Assembly: GCA_022457065.1 (NCBI GenBank)
Contig: JAJGBQ010000002.1
Coordinates: 5,270,001 to 5,334,000 of the forward strand
Direction: 5' to 3'
Length of the DNA stretch: 64,000 bases
Origin: Curvularia sp. ZM96
Taxonomy: Eukaryota > Ascomycota > Dothideomycetes > Pleosporales > Pleosporaceae
The notes under the pieces were generated by a model. It had not been told where the DNA came from, made no database searches, and was given only the letters and a program-made list of their open reading frames with translations. Position numbers and translations under genes: made by a program. Positions within the stretch are counted from its first letter, which is position 1; the number at the start of each line of letters is the position of its first letter. Positions 13,177 through 24,452 of the stretch are shown here, one piece after another.

Positions 13177-14106
13177 TCTTATTCTATTATTTCTCTTCTC
13201 TAGGAAGGTTAGTTTTATAACAAACCTTTATGTATATGCACACTTACTAGTACTTTCCTTAGAGTTGTACTATAGCCCTAGAACAGCTTCTTATAGAACG
13301 GAGTCTTCTAAGAGAGCGAGGCGCTTGTTGCCTTCCGCTTCGTCTTGTATATATTTATTAGAAACTAGCGCGCCTATAGGGAGTAATGCTTTATTAAGCA
13401 ATTTGCGGTTCGAGAAACGATACTTAAGGATAACTTCTACAGAACGCTTTACTATTTTTACAATTATAAAAGAGATAAAGTAAATAGCTATAATTTCTAG
13501 AAAATATATACTATAAATAGCTACTATATATCTAAAGAATAATCTAGTATAAATACACTTACTTTATACGTATAGACAAGAACTAAGAGGATTAAGAAGT
13601 CCCGCTATTATAATATTGCTTTTTTCGAAAAATTTTCTAAACTTGCTACGTTTATGTTCGATCCCTAATAGTAATTAAGATTATAACGCGTACTAAACTT
13701 ATAGAACCCCCGTATTATACTTATCTATATAAAGATAGGACGACTACTTATATCGCGGCCGCAAGATAACGTACTAGAAATTAATTATACTAACTTTACA
13801 ACTAGTTACGTTAAAACTACTGCATAGCATAAGAGTGTCCCGCGTAGCGCTAAGCGGTCTCTTAACGCGACATTTTATAGCCTCTAGCTGTCTGGCGGAA
13901 ACGAACTATACTAGGCGTATGACTATAGCGATCACGCATACTCTATTTATATATAGGTAAGTTTGTTTAAGATCTATTACTTAGTTTTGCGCATATACCT
14001 ACTTAGGAAGTATAAGCTGCTTAAGTAGGTGCTCTAGAGAGCTGCTTACACTAATAGAGGAAGTTTCACAACGGCTAGTGAGACTAATGTACTACTTAGA
14101 ATTCTA
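13177..14106. other. AT-rich spacer without a recognisable gene
   Basis: Only short frames are present, including a 72-residue frame at 13265-13483 with no family features. The composition is RIP-like. Confidence 0.45.
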
Positions 14107-14178
14107 CACTCGGGATGACATGCGCCACTTAGGATGACATACGCCACTTGGGATGACATACGCCACTTAGGATGTTAG
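14107..14178 (+). repeat. 19-bp tandem repeat, about 3.5 units
   Basis: The unit GGATGACATACGCCACTTA is repeated with period 19 from 14113. The first unit has TGCG in place of TACG and the second ends in G. The array ends at a partial GGATG unit. It is a small minisatellite. Confidence 0.9.
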
Positions 14179-14613
14179 AATCAAGATCGACCTATGTGGC
14201 CTTTGCTATGTGACTCGATCTCGTGACGACTCCTCGATCTAGGCATATGCAGCTTTCTAGGCTAGGAAAGACGAATTAAGTGTATAATGAATATGTTTCT
14301 ACACTAAGTTTTACGGACCTTTAGCGAGCTTTTAGCTATTAGTATCCTAAGTAGTTAGTCTAAGCGCTTATCTTATTTCTATTTCGGTAAGCCCTTTATT
14401 TAGGTTAGCAAGGACCCTTATAACTAAGAATTGTCTTCTACGATTCTATAAAACGTTAGTTATGTATAGCGTCTTATGAGATCTTATACTAGACTAGTAA
14501 TAGCCTAATATAGTAGTAGCGACACGCTTATTAGCTAATATTTTTAATTAGCATTAATCTAGTACCTTCCGTCTTAGCGAGTACACTTATACTAGCCTAG
14601 GATACCTGCCGTC

Positions 14614-14806
14614 TCGTACTAGTCTATAAGCGTACCCTTACGTCTTCCGTACTAGTCCACAAGTGCGCTATTCTGTATCAGTACAACACTCGTACCAGTA
14701 CGATCAGCGTACCAGTCCACAAGGGCGCTATTTTGTATCAGTACGACGCTCGTACCAGTCTATAAGCGTGCCACTTTGTATCAGTACGAGGCTCGTAGCT
14801 CGGTAG
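14614..14806 (+). repeat. Minisatellite with a unit of about 43 bp
   Basis: Imperfect copies of a unit that contains CAGTCCACAAGGGCGCTATT followed by TTGTATCAGTACGACGCTCG recur about four times. Some units are shortened, and one carries an extra GTACCAGTACGATCAG. The array is less AT-rich than its surroundings. No promoter or gene link is apparent. Confidence 0.8.
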
Positions 14807-14877
14807 GCTAGAAAGAAAGCTAAGATAGCAAAGATTAAGACTGCACACTTAAAGAATCTACTTAACGTGAGGAGTGT

Positions 14878-15115
14878 GCATCCTGGCAGTTTTTCCGCGC
14901 GGACGATATATAGACGTTAAATACAACTAACTTACTCACTTACTCACTCACTCCACGCGGACGACAAGATCGTTAAAACGCATGCGATTGGCCGTGCGTC
15001 CTAAGCGATATTTTGCAGCAGTAGCGTGCTAAGATATCCGCGAGCCGTATCACGCGCTGTGACTAAGGACCCTTGCACTGAGATCCTTACCTTAGGAGCT
15101 CTTATTCCTAATTTC
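14878..15115 (-). repeat. Dispersed repeat R, copy 1
   Basis: Shares colinear blocks with 23905-24165 (same orientation), for example GGCAGTTT-TCCGCG, GGCCGTGCGTC and GCAGCAGTAGCGTGCT. Reverse-complement copies occur at 25640-25871 and 28316-28481. This copy carries an inserted run of ACTC/ACTT repeats near 14930-14953. The layout would fit an LTR but no terminal duplication was found. Confidence 0.65.
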
Positions 15116-16089
15116 TAGGTAGCCATACCTAACACGCACTTCTAGCACAAGATTCGTTGTCACGCTGCGTAGTTACATATAGAAAAGCCGCAAGCAGCTT
15201 AATAGTATTTTATTAGCGTTAACCTTAGATTCTTGTCCCGCAAGAGTGTCTTAGAAAGAACTACTCTACTAGCGGCTAGTAGCTAGGGCTAAGCATGACT
15301 CGCTCGTGCTTGAATACATGTATAAACGCTACACTAGACTTAATAAACGCCTGTTTTAGGAGCGCATAGTAGAGGTAGGGGCTTATATATAGTCCTGCTG
15401 TAACGTTGAAATTAACTTAAAGTAATAAGTATAAATATATAGAACCTTTTATTCTTATCTCGCTAACGACTTTAAACTTCTAATGCGTATCTTTGCTAGC
15501 CCTCGCAGCAGCCCCGTCCCTTTGCCTATACGTGTATTTTAGGTGCTACCTGCTATTATAGGGGAAATAGTAAGCTAGTGCTACTCGTGCGATATAAGCG
15601 TGTTAGCGTAATGCTAGCGGCACGTACATATAGTTAGGTAGTCTTTCCTAAGTACAGCTTTATACCTAGCGTATGCTCTCTCTTATAGAATAAGAGATTC
15701 GTTATAGCGGCGCAAGTGTGTGAGGAGATAGGCAAGATAGTATATGCTCGTCACTATATCTAGATATTTATGCCTAAGCACCTTACCCCTTCCGCTAAGT
15801 TGCTCATGCTCTCTACTATGTCTAAATACTTACGAGCAAGCACCTTCTCTTTTAACTCTAGAATCTCTAGAAAACTTCGAGCCTATTCTATCACTATACT
15901 ATACTGCTTATCTCGCCTGCATCCTACGTTACTTTAAGCAGAATTAGTGTCTATAGTCTAGCGCCTCTACCTCTACTAGCTAATAGTCTGACGTAGCTTA
16001 AGTAAAGCTACAACTTCTATCGCTTAAAAAATAGAGAAAGTAATATCGCAAAAACTAGGGAGAGCTCTTTTCCTTAGATCTCGTCTCAT
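15116..16089. other. AT-rich spacer
   Basis: RIP-type sequence with no nameable gene. A 67-residue frame at 15744-15947 is Leu/Ser-rich and looks non-coding. Confidence 0.45.
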
Positions 16090-16710
16090 TTTCAACGTAG
16101 TTTAAACGTTAGTTAATCTAAAAACAGAGACTAAGACTAATAATTAAACGAAAACACCCACGACTATAAAGGCAACTATTAATAGAATTATCGCATTCTG
16201 TAGATCTTTAGGATACCCCTTTAACCACAATAGTACGAACTAGAGTGTAGTACTAAGAGTAATCAAGAACATAATAGACGATAGAATAAGAATAGCTAGG
16301 GCAGAGTATCGCTTCTTAATATGCAACCTAAAAGCTGTGCTACGAGCTTTAATAGGACCCTTAGATCGTGTAGGGAGTATATCTTTTAGTTCTATAGAGG
16401 TCCTATAATCTTCTAGGTGCATAAAATAGTGCTAGACCTCGTGGCTAGGATATAGAGTCCCCGATGGCTATAGTCGAGGATTATAGCGATATTCTTCAAA
16501 TTTAGGGTCGCTTGCTTTGGAATATCGCTCCTTGTTCTAGTGTACGTCGACGTAATAGAAGTTTAGCGCCTCTTTAAATAGAAAACTGTAGAACTAAATA
16601 AGATTAGCTAAGCATTCTACCGTGTGAGAATCCAAGCGATAGGAAATAAGATACTTTTAGAACGTACGCGGAAAAATTTGATTCTAGTTACCCGCTTTAA
16701 TTTAAACTAT
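16090..16710 (-). pseudogene. RIP-killed relic of a two-helix membrane protein
   Basis: A single minus-strand frame can be followed for about 200 codons through several RIP-type stops. It contains NKERYSKASDPKFEEYRYNP, then HYFMHLEDYRTSIELKDILP, then a basic stretch, a hydrophobic helix (YSALAILILSSIMFLITLST), FVLLWLKGYPKDLQNA and a second hydrophobic helix, ending in a basic tail. Several stops fall where Trp would be natural. The frame resembles uncharacterised fungal two-TM proteins (possibly the DUF6601 type), but this is from memory and not secure. No function is known. It cannot be expressed as it stands. Confidence 0.6.
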
Positions 16711-17724
16711 CCTGAGGAAATACTTCGATAAGCCTCGTGAAGGCATTCGAAAGTCGTTTAATTAGTTGTGCCTAGTACGACTGTCCGTATAATTAACTTA
16801 TTCAACCTAGTATAAAGACTAAGGAATAGAATAGGGCTTTCCCCACTAACATTATTATAAGGAGTATTAATTATACCGCTATTAATAGATGCTTTACGTA
16901 ACTTTCTCTTCCTTAGCTCTTTATTTAAGCGGCTATTATACATACTAGACTAGCTCGCAGCATTCTTTCCTCCTGTTATTTAAGAGACCTCAACTTGTAA
17001 GCTAATACTATCGCTATACGACGGCTTAGTAACTAACTAGATGTGCCTCCGTGTTCTAAACATATCTATTATGCCTTAGCTTTAGTTCTTGTAAACTATT
17101 CTATACTATTTACTAGCTTGCTTACTTTAATTAGCGGGGTCTATATTAGGCTTTAACGCGTAGTAACTAAGTAGAAGGCGCATTAGAGTTGTATTATATA
17201 GAAGAATAGCTTTACAACGTAGGAATCTCCCTTTGTATTCTAGCCTAGAGACGCGTTTATTAGAAAGTTTAGGAAATAGTAACTCTACAAGATATTTTAG
17301 AATATTATTATAAAAACGCTAACCCCGCTAATACTCTATTAGTAGACTAACTTAACTTAGTACTTAAACTTAAAAGGGTGCTTAAACTTACAAAGGGCAT
17401 AGAGTATACTTGGATGTAATATAGTTCTAGTATATCTTCTAGTTCTATTAGAGGCTACTAGGACAATTAGCAACTAGCAATATGCTTAATACCTCTTTTA
17501 CACATATCCTAGATAGAAGCGCTAAATCCCCTTAAAAAGTCGATATCGTAGTTAAGGCTAGGCAAGTCACTTCTTATTATTCCCTTTGCGTGGATACTAT
17601 CGCGTGAAATCTTTTGTGCGTTAGCCGTAGGATACACAAGTTAGATAAATATGCGCACGTTCTATTTATATAGGCGAAAAGGTGGCCTAGAGATAAGGAA
17701 TCTAGCATTATCTATTAATCTTAG
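16711..17724. other. AT-rich spacer between two relics
   Basis: May include the degraded 5' part of the membrane-protein relic. A minus-strand frame at 16758-16943 could belong to it but shows no motif. Nothing else is recognised. Confidence 0.4.
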
Positions 17725-19640
17725 TTATATAGTATTATCCCTAATTTCGAAGTTAGATTTATCACTACTTAGATCCTTATCGTCTTCGCTGTCTTCGCTT
17801 TTTTCACTAAGTTCTTCCCTAACGATCTGTAGTGCTTGCTGCGGCACTAGGTCCTTTTCGTTCACGAAACGTTCAAGCATAGAGATATTCTCTTGTTCTT
17901 GCTTTAGAATGAGGTTGACTTTCTCACGGAGAGTTTGGCCTAAGGGCATAAGAAGACGGTGAATCTCCGATAATATATGGGTTCTCGTGCTTCGTGACCT
18001 TAAGAGCTAGACCGCAAGCTCTTAAGAAGTAGCATGTCCCTCATCGCGTAGATCTAGAAAGAATCTCTTTAGCAAGCGTTGATTATTATTCACAAATCTT
18101 ACTTTGTCTATGTAGTGAATTGCCTCCTAATATAGGGACAAGAGTTCTGAATTATCGACGAACGTCTTGACGATGTAACTTACGGCAGCCTGTCGATAAT
18201 CTCTTATCTCTTAAATAGATTCTGCTAGGGAACTAATGTTATTAGGTATAGACCTGACGGATTGTATCTCGCCATCTCTTTCGTTAGGTTTAAAATTATC
18301 TACTAATAGCTTGTACCTATAGAAAATCGTAGGCGAATAATAGTTGGTTATTTGTTCTATATCTATAGTAGTGCATAATAGTGAAGATGGATTTATAGTA
18401 CTTATTTAATGTCAAGCTAAATAGCTCTCTCCTTCTATATTCCTGACTCGAGTAGAGTGGCTACTAGGACTAGACTTTAGAGCAAAGGCGCTAAATCGAC
18501 TTGCATAACGCTTTTTAGCCAAGAATTAGAGGTCCTCTACTAACATAGAGCTAACCGATTATACTATATTATTTCTAAAGATTACTTTCTTAACGTTAAA
18601 TATATTAGCTAGAGTATTTGCTACTACTTAATTACTATCGCCGTTAGTAATGCCCTCCCTAATCTTGTATATCTTTTAAAACGAAGCTTTAGTTACAATT
18701 TTGCAAACTTCTAAATACTACTTAGATATATCGATATCTTCTAATAGACGCCTTCTTTCCTTATTACTTCTTAGATTGTTTTTAAGAATTAAAGCCTATA
18801 GCCGATCTTAGAGATAGCCTATAATACTTGCAAAGTTGTCCTAATTCTTATTAAGAGCTTAGCGTGTGAGCACCTATGTTTTAAAGCTCTACTACTCCTT
18901 ATTTCTAATAGCGTTTTACCCGTCTTATAATATAGTTAATTTCTAATTTAGAGATTTAAGGAACTATTTCGCATCTTCGTAAATATAAAGACATATCTAG
19001 GTCACTTCTTTTTCGTCGTTAAGGTTAATATTTATAGTTAAGATATTTAAGTTCTAATAGCTCTCTAATTTCTCGTCGACTCGCTACAAGTAAACATTAA
19101 GTTTATATACCGTGTCTCGTATCCTCTTATTATACTTATTAAGTGCCTGCTAAGAGACTTTAGTAGCACGTCTAGTAATGTCGTTAGCGAAGTTTAGAAA
19201 TAATAATACTAATATACATAGTAATTATACCTAGACTAATCGTAATAGTAGATTTGTACCTAAATATCGTGTTAATAAACTCGTTTATATCCCCTCTTAT
19301 AAATTCTAGCTTAGCCTAATCGCGAAAGCTAGCCTTATTCTTCTAGTTAAAAGACTTTATTAACTATTTAAATTCTTAGCATACTTCGCTATATTAGTTA
19401 ATAGGCCCTTAGAGAAGTATAAATATAGATACTTCTATATAAGCTACCTTCTTTAAGAAATCTAAAACGCTAATAATTTCTTAGAGCTTATCTTAAAGCC
19501 TCTATAAGATCTTGTCTCGTCCTTTAAAGCGTGAGACGGTTTCGTAGAGTAACTTAACTAACTAAACCGTGACTATAATAAGAGCTACTACTAACGCCGT
19601 AGCACTTAAAGGGTCTGCTATTAAAGATAGAAGCGCGGCG
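17725..19640 (-). pseudogene. RIP-killed HeLo-like (PigL_N/Helo_like_N) domain protein
   Basis: The minus-strand frame opens with LIADPLSATALVVALIIV, then LVKLLYETVSRFKGRDKIL, EIISVLDFLKKVAYIE and FIRGDINEFINTIFRYKSTI, all broken by stops at Gln and Trp positions. This order matches the fungal N-terminal domain seen on STAND/NLR-like and ankyrin proteins (Pfam PF17111, from memory). It continues with TRDTVYKLNVYL-type helical sequence and a region around VANTLANIFNVKK. It ends with a nearly undamaged frame, MPLGQTLREKVNLILKQEQE, at 17725-17949. Such domains act in heterokaryon incompatibility or cell-death signalling when joined to sensor modules. No NACHT or repeat module is visible here. 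It is heavily RIP-mutated in the first two thirds, lightly in the last. Confidence 0.7.
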
Positions 19641-19856
19641 CACGTAAGAGGTAATAGCGTGTTACTAATACTAGACTAAACGTTTAATAAGGGCTAAAGA
19701 GGAAGAGAGGCGGGGTTATTAAGTATATTAAATAGCCGCATAGCTAATAGCTATAGCGATTTGCAATAGCTAATTAGTTAGATTAGCGCCGTAGCTTTTA
19801 ATACTATTGCTAGAATTTTAGACTTAGGGTGTATATTAGTTATTAACTATTACATA

Positions 19857-21703
19857 ACGTGGTTCACAAGCGAGCGCGCCACCCAAGCGAGCGCGCCGCT
19901 TTACACTAGCGCGTCGACTTCGAGGCGTTATCACGCATTCTTATCCCAGTCAATAAACTATCGCAGTATACTAAATTAATTATTAGAATCACCACTATCA
20001 CTTGCACTATCTATTTCAACTGCGCAGGTACGAGCGTTATGCCCAGTCTGCTTACAACGTCCGCACCGCCTCTCTCCTCGCACCCTCTTCGACGCGCTCT
20101 CACTATCGCCACGACTGCTACCCGCCTGTTCAGCTAATACTTCTTGTACCTCGCCTACAGTAAGAGTCTCTTCTGTCCGTACGTATCGCCGCTTGCGGCT
20201 CTTACGCTTATTTGATTCGTCTAGAGCTGCTCGAAGTGTACTCATTTCTTCCATTATAAGCGTCATTTTATGTGCTATTTGCTGAGCCCCCTTACTCAAC
20301 TGCGCAATCTGCTTAGTAAGTGAATTAGTAGAAGACCCACGGCGCTTTCTCACGCTCTGTTGAATAAGACTAATTTGAGCCTCGACCTCGCGCGCGTTGC
20401 GTGGTGTCTGCGCCTGCCAGGTGGCCGCCCGTTGCGGCGATTGATGTGGTGTCTGTACTACCACATTAAGCTTTGATAGCACAGCCTGTGGGTTATGTGG
20501 GACTACACTAGCGCCTCTAAAGCTAGCTTGGATATTATCTTTCGTAATAGACTGCTTAAAAGCAGTCTTAAAGGCTGGTAGGAAGGTCTCCTTACTAATA
20601 TAGCTGGTGCGGTTGCGTGCCAAGCCTGAGATCGAGTTGCCATACTTGCGCTTTAACGGCGAGAAGCAGGCGACATCAAGGGGCTGTAACAGGTGAGACG
20701 AGTGCGCAGGCATGCAGAGAAGAACAATATTCTTCTCCTTACAAAGATCTTGAAAATCGACGGAGCAGTGGCTCTCATGGCCGTCGATAATAAGTAGTCG
20801 ATACCTACCTATAGTCTGCCTCTTTGTATGGGTATTAAAGTGCTCTAACTACGCAAGAGCAAGCTGATTATTCGTCTAGCTATTAGGACTGACTTTAAGG
20901 ACCTAGTCAGTAGGCAGGTCTTTGAACTAGACGTCGATAAGCACCTTGCCCGTAAAGATAACGAAGGGTGGTAGCCGGCGACCTGACGCGCCCACGCCTT
21001 GGATTACAGTAACCCACTTACGGTTACCTGGCTGGATCCGCTTCTTTTTGCCATATCCCTCTGAGCCTGTGATAACTAACTGTGATCTAATCTTGCCCAT
21101 TATGAAGCTAGTTTCGTCAAAGTTGTAGATATCGTCGTCCACAATACCCCACTTCTGCTTTGTTGCCTGGACTAAGTCGAACTAGCGCTGGATAGCCGCT
21201 GGGTTCTCGCAGGTAGCTCGCTGGTGATCATAGGGACGGCTCTAGCGCGTGCGGAGCTCAGGGGTTCGCTTGACAAAGTTGTTAATCTAGTTCTTGCTAA
21301 CAGGGTTACTCCCACGTTCATGCAATAGTTTATCAGCTATTACTCGAACGTCAGGCTTTGTAGGCGCAAATTCTCGCGCAGACTTCTCAAGAATACGCCT
21401 AACTATAGCCCCCTCTTCTAGTCTGTTCAGGCGCTTTGAATTCGCTTCGCAGTCGCGTCGGAAGCGTGTTCTAGCGTCTTTACGCTGGAGCGTTCTTCGT
21501 GGGACGTTGTAGATCGCTGCAGCACGTCTCTGACTTTTAACACGTTGGGATTTGAAATTAAAAAGAGCAAGTTGTAGGTCTGATTTAGTATAGAAAGTTT
21601 GGGTAGTACGTTGTTGAGACATTACGTGATAACGCCTCGAAGTCGACGCGCTGGTGTAAAGCGGCGCGCTCGCTTGGGTGGCGCGCTCGCTTGTGAACCA
21701 CGT
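19857..21703 (-). mobile_element. Complete pogo/Fot1-like DNA transposon, 1847 bp, inactivated
   Basis: The ends are ACGTGGTTCACAAGCG (19857 on) and its inverse ending GTGAACCACGT (to 21703), flanked by TA at 19855-19856 and 21704-21705. Inside each end a unit of about 15 bp containing AAGCGAGCGCGCC is present twice in tandem. The single gene runs on the minus strand. Compared with the 31477-33322 copy, the transposase half is nearly the same, while the subterminal repeat unit differs. RIP damage is moderate. Confidence 0.95.
19976..21622 (-). pseudogene. pogo/Fot1-like DDE transposase, broken by stops
   Basis: Cut-and-paste transposase of the element above. It starts at the ATG at 21620-21622. 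The N-terminal part has the psq-type helix-turn-helix (RRAAAIYNVPRRTL) and a CENP-B-like region. The first catalytic Asp lies in YNFDETSF near 21120. The third lies in LLQPLDVACFSPLK near 20670. The C-terminus has a coiled coil and a CX2CX4HX4C zinc knuckle, CGRCKQTGHNARTC. The frame is interrupted between 21287 and 21142, where a Trp codon after PVSKN is now TAG, and again between 20927 and 20713. The stops are RIP-type (TGG to TAG). It cannot make full-length protein. Confidence 0.92.
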
Positions 21704-21949
21704 TAGTCCTAAGTGCTTTTAAGAGTAGAATTTAAATATACTATAGGCGCTTATAATATTGTGAGACCTAACTTTAATAAGACGAGTAGATGCTGTCGTT
21801 AATTTTAGCAACTCTATTCCGCCACTTTTGCCCTGTCGTGCGCTACACGCGCTAACCCAAATTCGTCCATGTGCCAGTCCCCAACACGAAAAAAACACGA
21901 CAACAGCGAGAGTTCTACTTGTTGGAATGGACGTAATCCACCGCACATA

Positions 21950-22143
21950 CTGTCATTAGCGATTACGGCTTCACCCCTGTAGACAGCGTTCCAAAAGCCT
22001 AGTCATTAGAAGATTCTGAATTAACCAATCACATTAACTATTCTGTAGCTAACTTTCTGCGCTAAGCTACATACGAAATGTGGGGCTGCTAAAGTTTGCT
22101 GCGCAGCTGCGCGCAAGGGTGAAGCCGCAATCGCTAATGACAG
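21950..22143. mobile_element. MITE, 194 bp, copy 1
   Basis: The left end CTGTCATTAGCGATTACGGC (from 21950) and right end GCCGCAATCGCTAATGACAG (to 22143) form an inverted repeat of about 27 bp with one mismatch, flanked by TA at 21948-21949 and 22144-22145. It has no coding capacity. The size and TA target fit a non-autonomous Tc1/mariner/pogo-type element. A second copy of the same length is at 25872-26065. Confidence 0.92.
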
Positions 22144-22145
22144 TA

Positions 22146-23039
22146 CATTTGTCGTGCAGAGTGAACTAAACCCGTTTAACGTTAATCCCCCAATTCCTGT
22201 CTTCAGACGCCCGTCCTAGAAGAAATCCCGTATGGCGCGTTCAAGTGTGGTTGTCCCTTAGGAAAGCGTATTTCCGGATTCTAGACTACGCATAGGATCT
22301 CTGCTAAGACGAGTAAGTGTCTACATCCTATGCGTAATTAACAACATATAATATAAGAGTTTAGATTAGTTAGCATAATTTGTTATTCGCTCTTTAGTAA
22401 CGGCGTCGCATTTGCGCCTCTAACTTTATCTAAGTTACTCTTTTGGTGCCTAAGCAAGAGAAAGAGCACACTCGATGTTTTTGACCCTCCTCTACCAGTT
22501 CACCTCGTCAGTCAATTACTTAATCCTTGCACTTTTTAATGAGTGGGCGTGGACCTTCGTCCCTTCGTCTGCTTTCTCCACTTCGTCACTAGCTTTAGCG
22601 CATTTCTATCTAGCGATGTCACAAAGTCCAACCAATTACCTCGCCACCATTAAGAACAACGCCCTCTTTAAGAGGTATATAGAGAGGGAGTGTCTAGAGA
22701 GGAAATATATAGGGGACTATATAGGGAAAGAGGTGCAAAGTTAGGTCAGTGGCTCTGCTGTGCGTACTTCCACTAGGCGCCTACCTGTCATTATGGTAGC
22801 TAGGCGTAGAGTTAGCAGATCCACAAGCCAGTGTACTGTCTTAGGCAGGCCCTATATCTTAAGGCGGCAGATACGTAGACCTCTCTGATAAGAAGTGAGT
22901 TCACTTCGAAGATTCGGACTCGGATAATAGGCGTTCTAGTGTTAAGAGAAAGGTTTCTAGAACAGTAAGCTATACGCTATAAATAAATAATAAAATAAGC
23001 AAGTCTCATACATAGTAGAAAGAACGCTCCGCCATAACG
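22146..23039. other. Spacer with one unassigned open frame (22475-22744)
   Basis: The stretch 22465-22740 is less RIP-mutated than its surroundings and holds an 89-codon plus frame beginning MFLTLLYQF. A second in-frame ATG at 22618 begins MSQSPTNYLATIKNNALFKR. I do not recognise either. It could be the 5' part of a lost retroelement or gene. The rest is AT-rich. Confidence 0.35.
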
Positions 23040-23222
23040 ACGGCTACGAAAGGGATGTAGGATCTAGAAGCGAGAGTTAAAGCGCTAGAAGAATAGAAAG
23101 TGAAGTTAGTAAGAGTCTTTTAAGAGTAGGCTACGATAAACAAGAAATTTATGCAAGACCTCACAGCTCTCATAATAAGGTAGCGATACTAGTAGATAAA
23201 GTGGAAAGATGCTATGCATATC
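23040..23222 (+). pseudogene. Relic of a coiled-coil protein, possibly retroelement gag
   Basis: One plus frame reads DLEARVKALEE, a TAG at a Gln position, KVKLVRVF, further RIP-type stops, then ATINKKFMQDLTALII. The heptad-like charged/leucine pattern is typical of the N-terminal helix of many Ty3/gypsy Gag proteins, but no capsid or zinc-knuckle region survives, so the assignment is tentative. Confidence 0.35.
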
Positions 23223-23584
23223 TTAGTATGTACGGGCGAATGAGAGCTAGCGTGTGGACGTGTACGAGCAGTGACGTTCAGGTGGAACTCGGCACCTGCG
23301 TGCCTTTAGTTATCAAGCCGATCCTGCTCTAACGTAATCCATTCTCTTCGCGTTCCTTGGGCTACGCCGATTTAGTCGAATCACGTAAAGTTATCTTCTA
23401 GAATGATCCTCTACCTTATTAAGCCCGCCGGCAACGAGCTGGCGACTTCATTACTAGCGGAGAATACAGCTTCTCCTTACCTGGCACTAGCGGTGGACAG
23501 AAGCGAAACGGGGGTGGCTTACGAGAGTATCTCGTTCTGGTGGGGACCACGGCTGGCCTGTCTCATTGGTGGAAGCGAATCCGT

Positions 23585-23825
23585 TAAGGTGCGTCCCTAG
23601 GTAACGAGACAGTTTTCCTTCTAGACCTTCGGCGTCAAGCCAGCGCTGCTATAAAGAGTCAAGCTCAACGCATATCGATTCTGTAGCTACTAGTTTCCCA
23701 GTACGTCAGCCTCCAACGTTAGAAAGTGCGTTATTAACTGTGTTGTCGCTCGTTCTGTTAAGGCCGTCTCCCAAGTCTCCTCTAAAACCCCTTGTTTTTC
23801 TATAGCAGTATAGATCTTCGAAAAG
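23585..23825 (-). repeat. Dispersed repeat Q, copy 1 (inverse of 37100-37345)
   Basis: The reverse complement aligns with 37100-37345 over about 240 bp. Shared blocks include GTCCCTAGGTAACGAGACA, ATCGATTCTGTAG, GTTGTCGCTCG and GCAGTATAGATCT. The 37-kb copy is less AT-rich. The differences are mostly transitions. The element type is unknown. Confidence 0.75.
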
Positions 23826-24165
23826 CTCAGTAGGCAAAAAAAGAAGTAAAGATCGTAAGGATTAAGATTACAGCCTTACAAAGTCGATTTAGGGTAATAT
23901 AAGTATATCCCGGCAGTTTCTCCGCGTAGACGGTAGGGTCGTGACAATGCGGCTGACCGGCCGTGCGTCTTAAGCGAGCTTTGGTAGCAGTAGCGTGCTG
24001 AGATGTCTGCGTACCACACCTCGCACTGTGGCTAACTGCAGCTCTAAGCACTTAGCTCTAGGTTTTCCGCTGCATAGAGATGGACGTTGGTTGGGAGCAG
24101 ATGCCGTAACTAATCGTAATGATTTCGGATAAGGATCCCGTGCCGTATCAACCTCAACAAAAATA
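23826..24165 (-). repeat. Dispersed repeat R, copy 2
   Basis: Carries the full set of R blocks: CGGCAGTTTCTCCGCG, GGCCGTGCGTC, GCAGTAGCGTGCTGAGATGT, CTAGGTTTTCCGCTGCA and GGATAAGGATCCCGTGCC. On the minus strand it would begin TGTTGAGGTTGATACGGC, which fits an LTR start, but matching target duplications were not found. Confidence 0.6.
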
Positions 24166-24173
24166 AGCAATAA

Positions 24174-24342
24174 TGTCGCACTCTTTGGTGCGTGAGGAAA
24201 ATTGTGTAACTAGAGGATTGATTCATTATCATCTGCGTCCTCTCATCTGCTTATATAGAGGTTATCGGGCAATCCACGGTTAATCAGTAGATTAGTATTA
24301 TTAACAAAGTTTATGCTTTCGACAGCTGCGCAGTTTGCAACA
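24174..24342 (-). mobile_element. Solo LTR, RIP-affected, minus orientation
   Basis: The reverse complement reads TGTTGCAAACTGCGCAGCTG ... AGAGTGCGACA, the same LTR as at 35583-35735 but longer by a few small insertions. It contains TATATAAGC-like promoter sequence. The flanks AATAA (24169-24173) and AATAG (24343-24347) are nearly identical and fit a decayed 5-bp duplication. Confidence 0.75.
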
Positions 24343-24452
24343 AATAGCTATGCACTACACATAAATGAAGATAGTAGATAGCGGAGACAAGTAACACACA
24401 CAATTATTCTTACTACACATCCCCCCACCTAAGTGTGCGACAGATAACTAAA

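Noticed and set aside
24343..24452. Reading the CCCCCCACCT tract near 24423 as a polypurine tract, with a longer LTR from 24174 to about 24420
   Set aside because: The 153-bp copy at 35583 with exact CTAAG duplications fixes the LTR start at TGTTGC, so the longer version is not supported.
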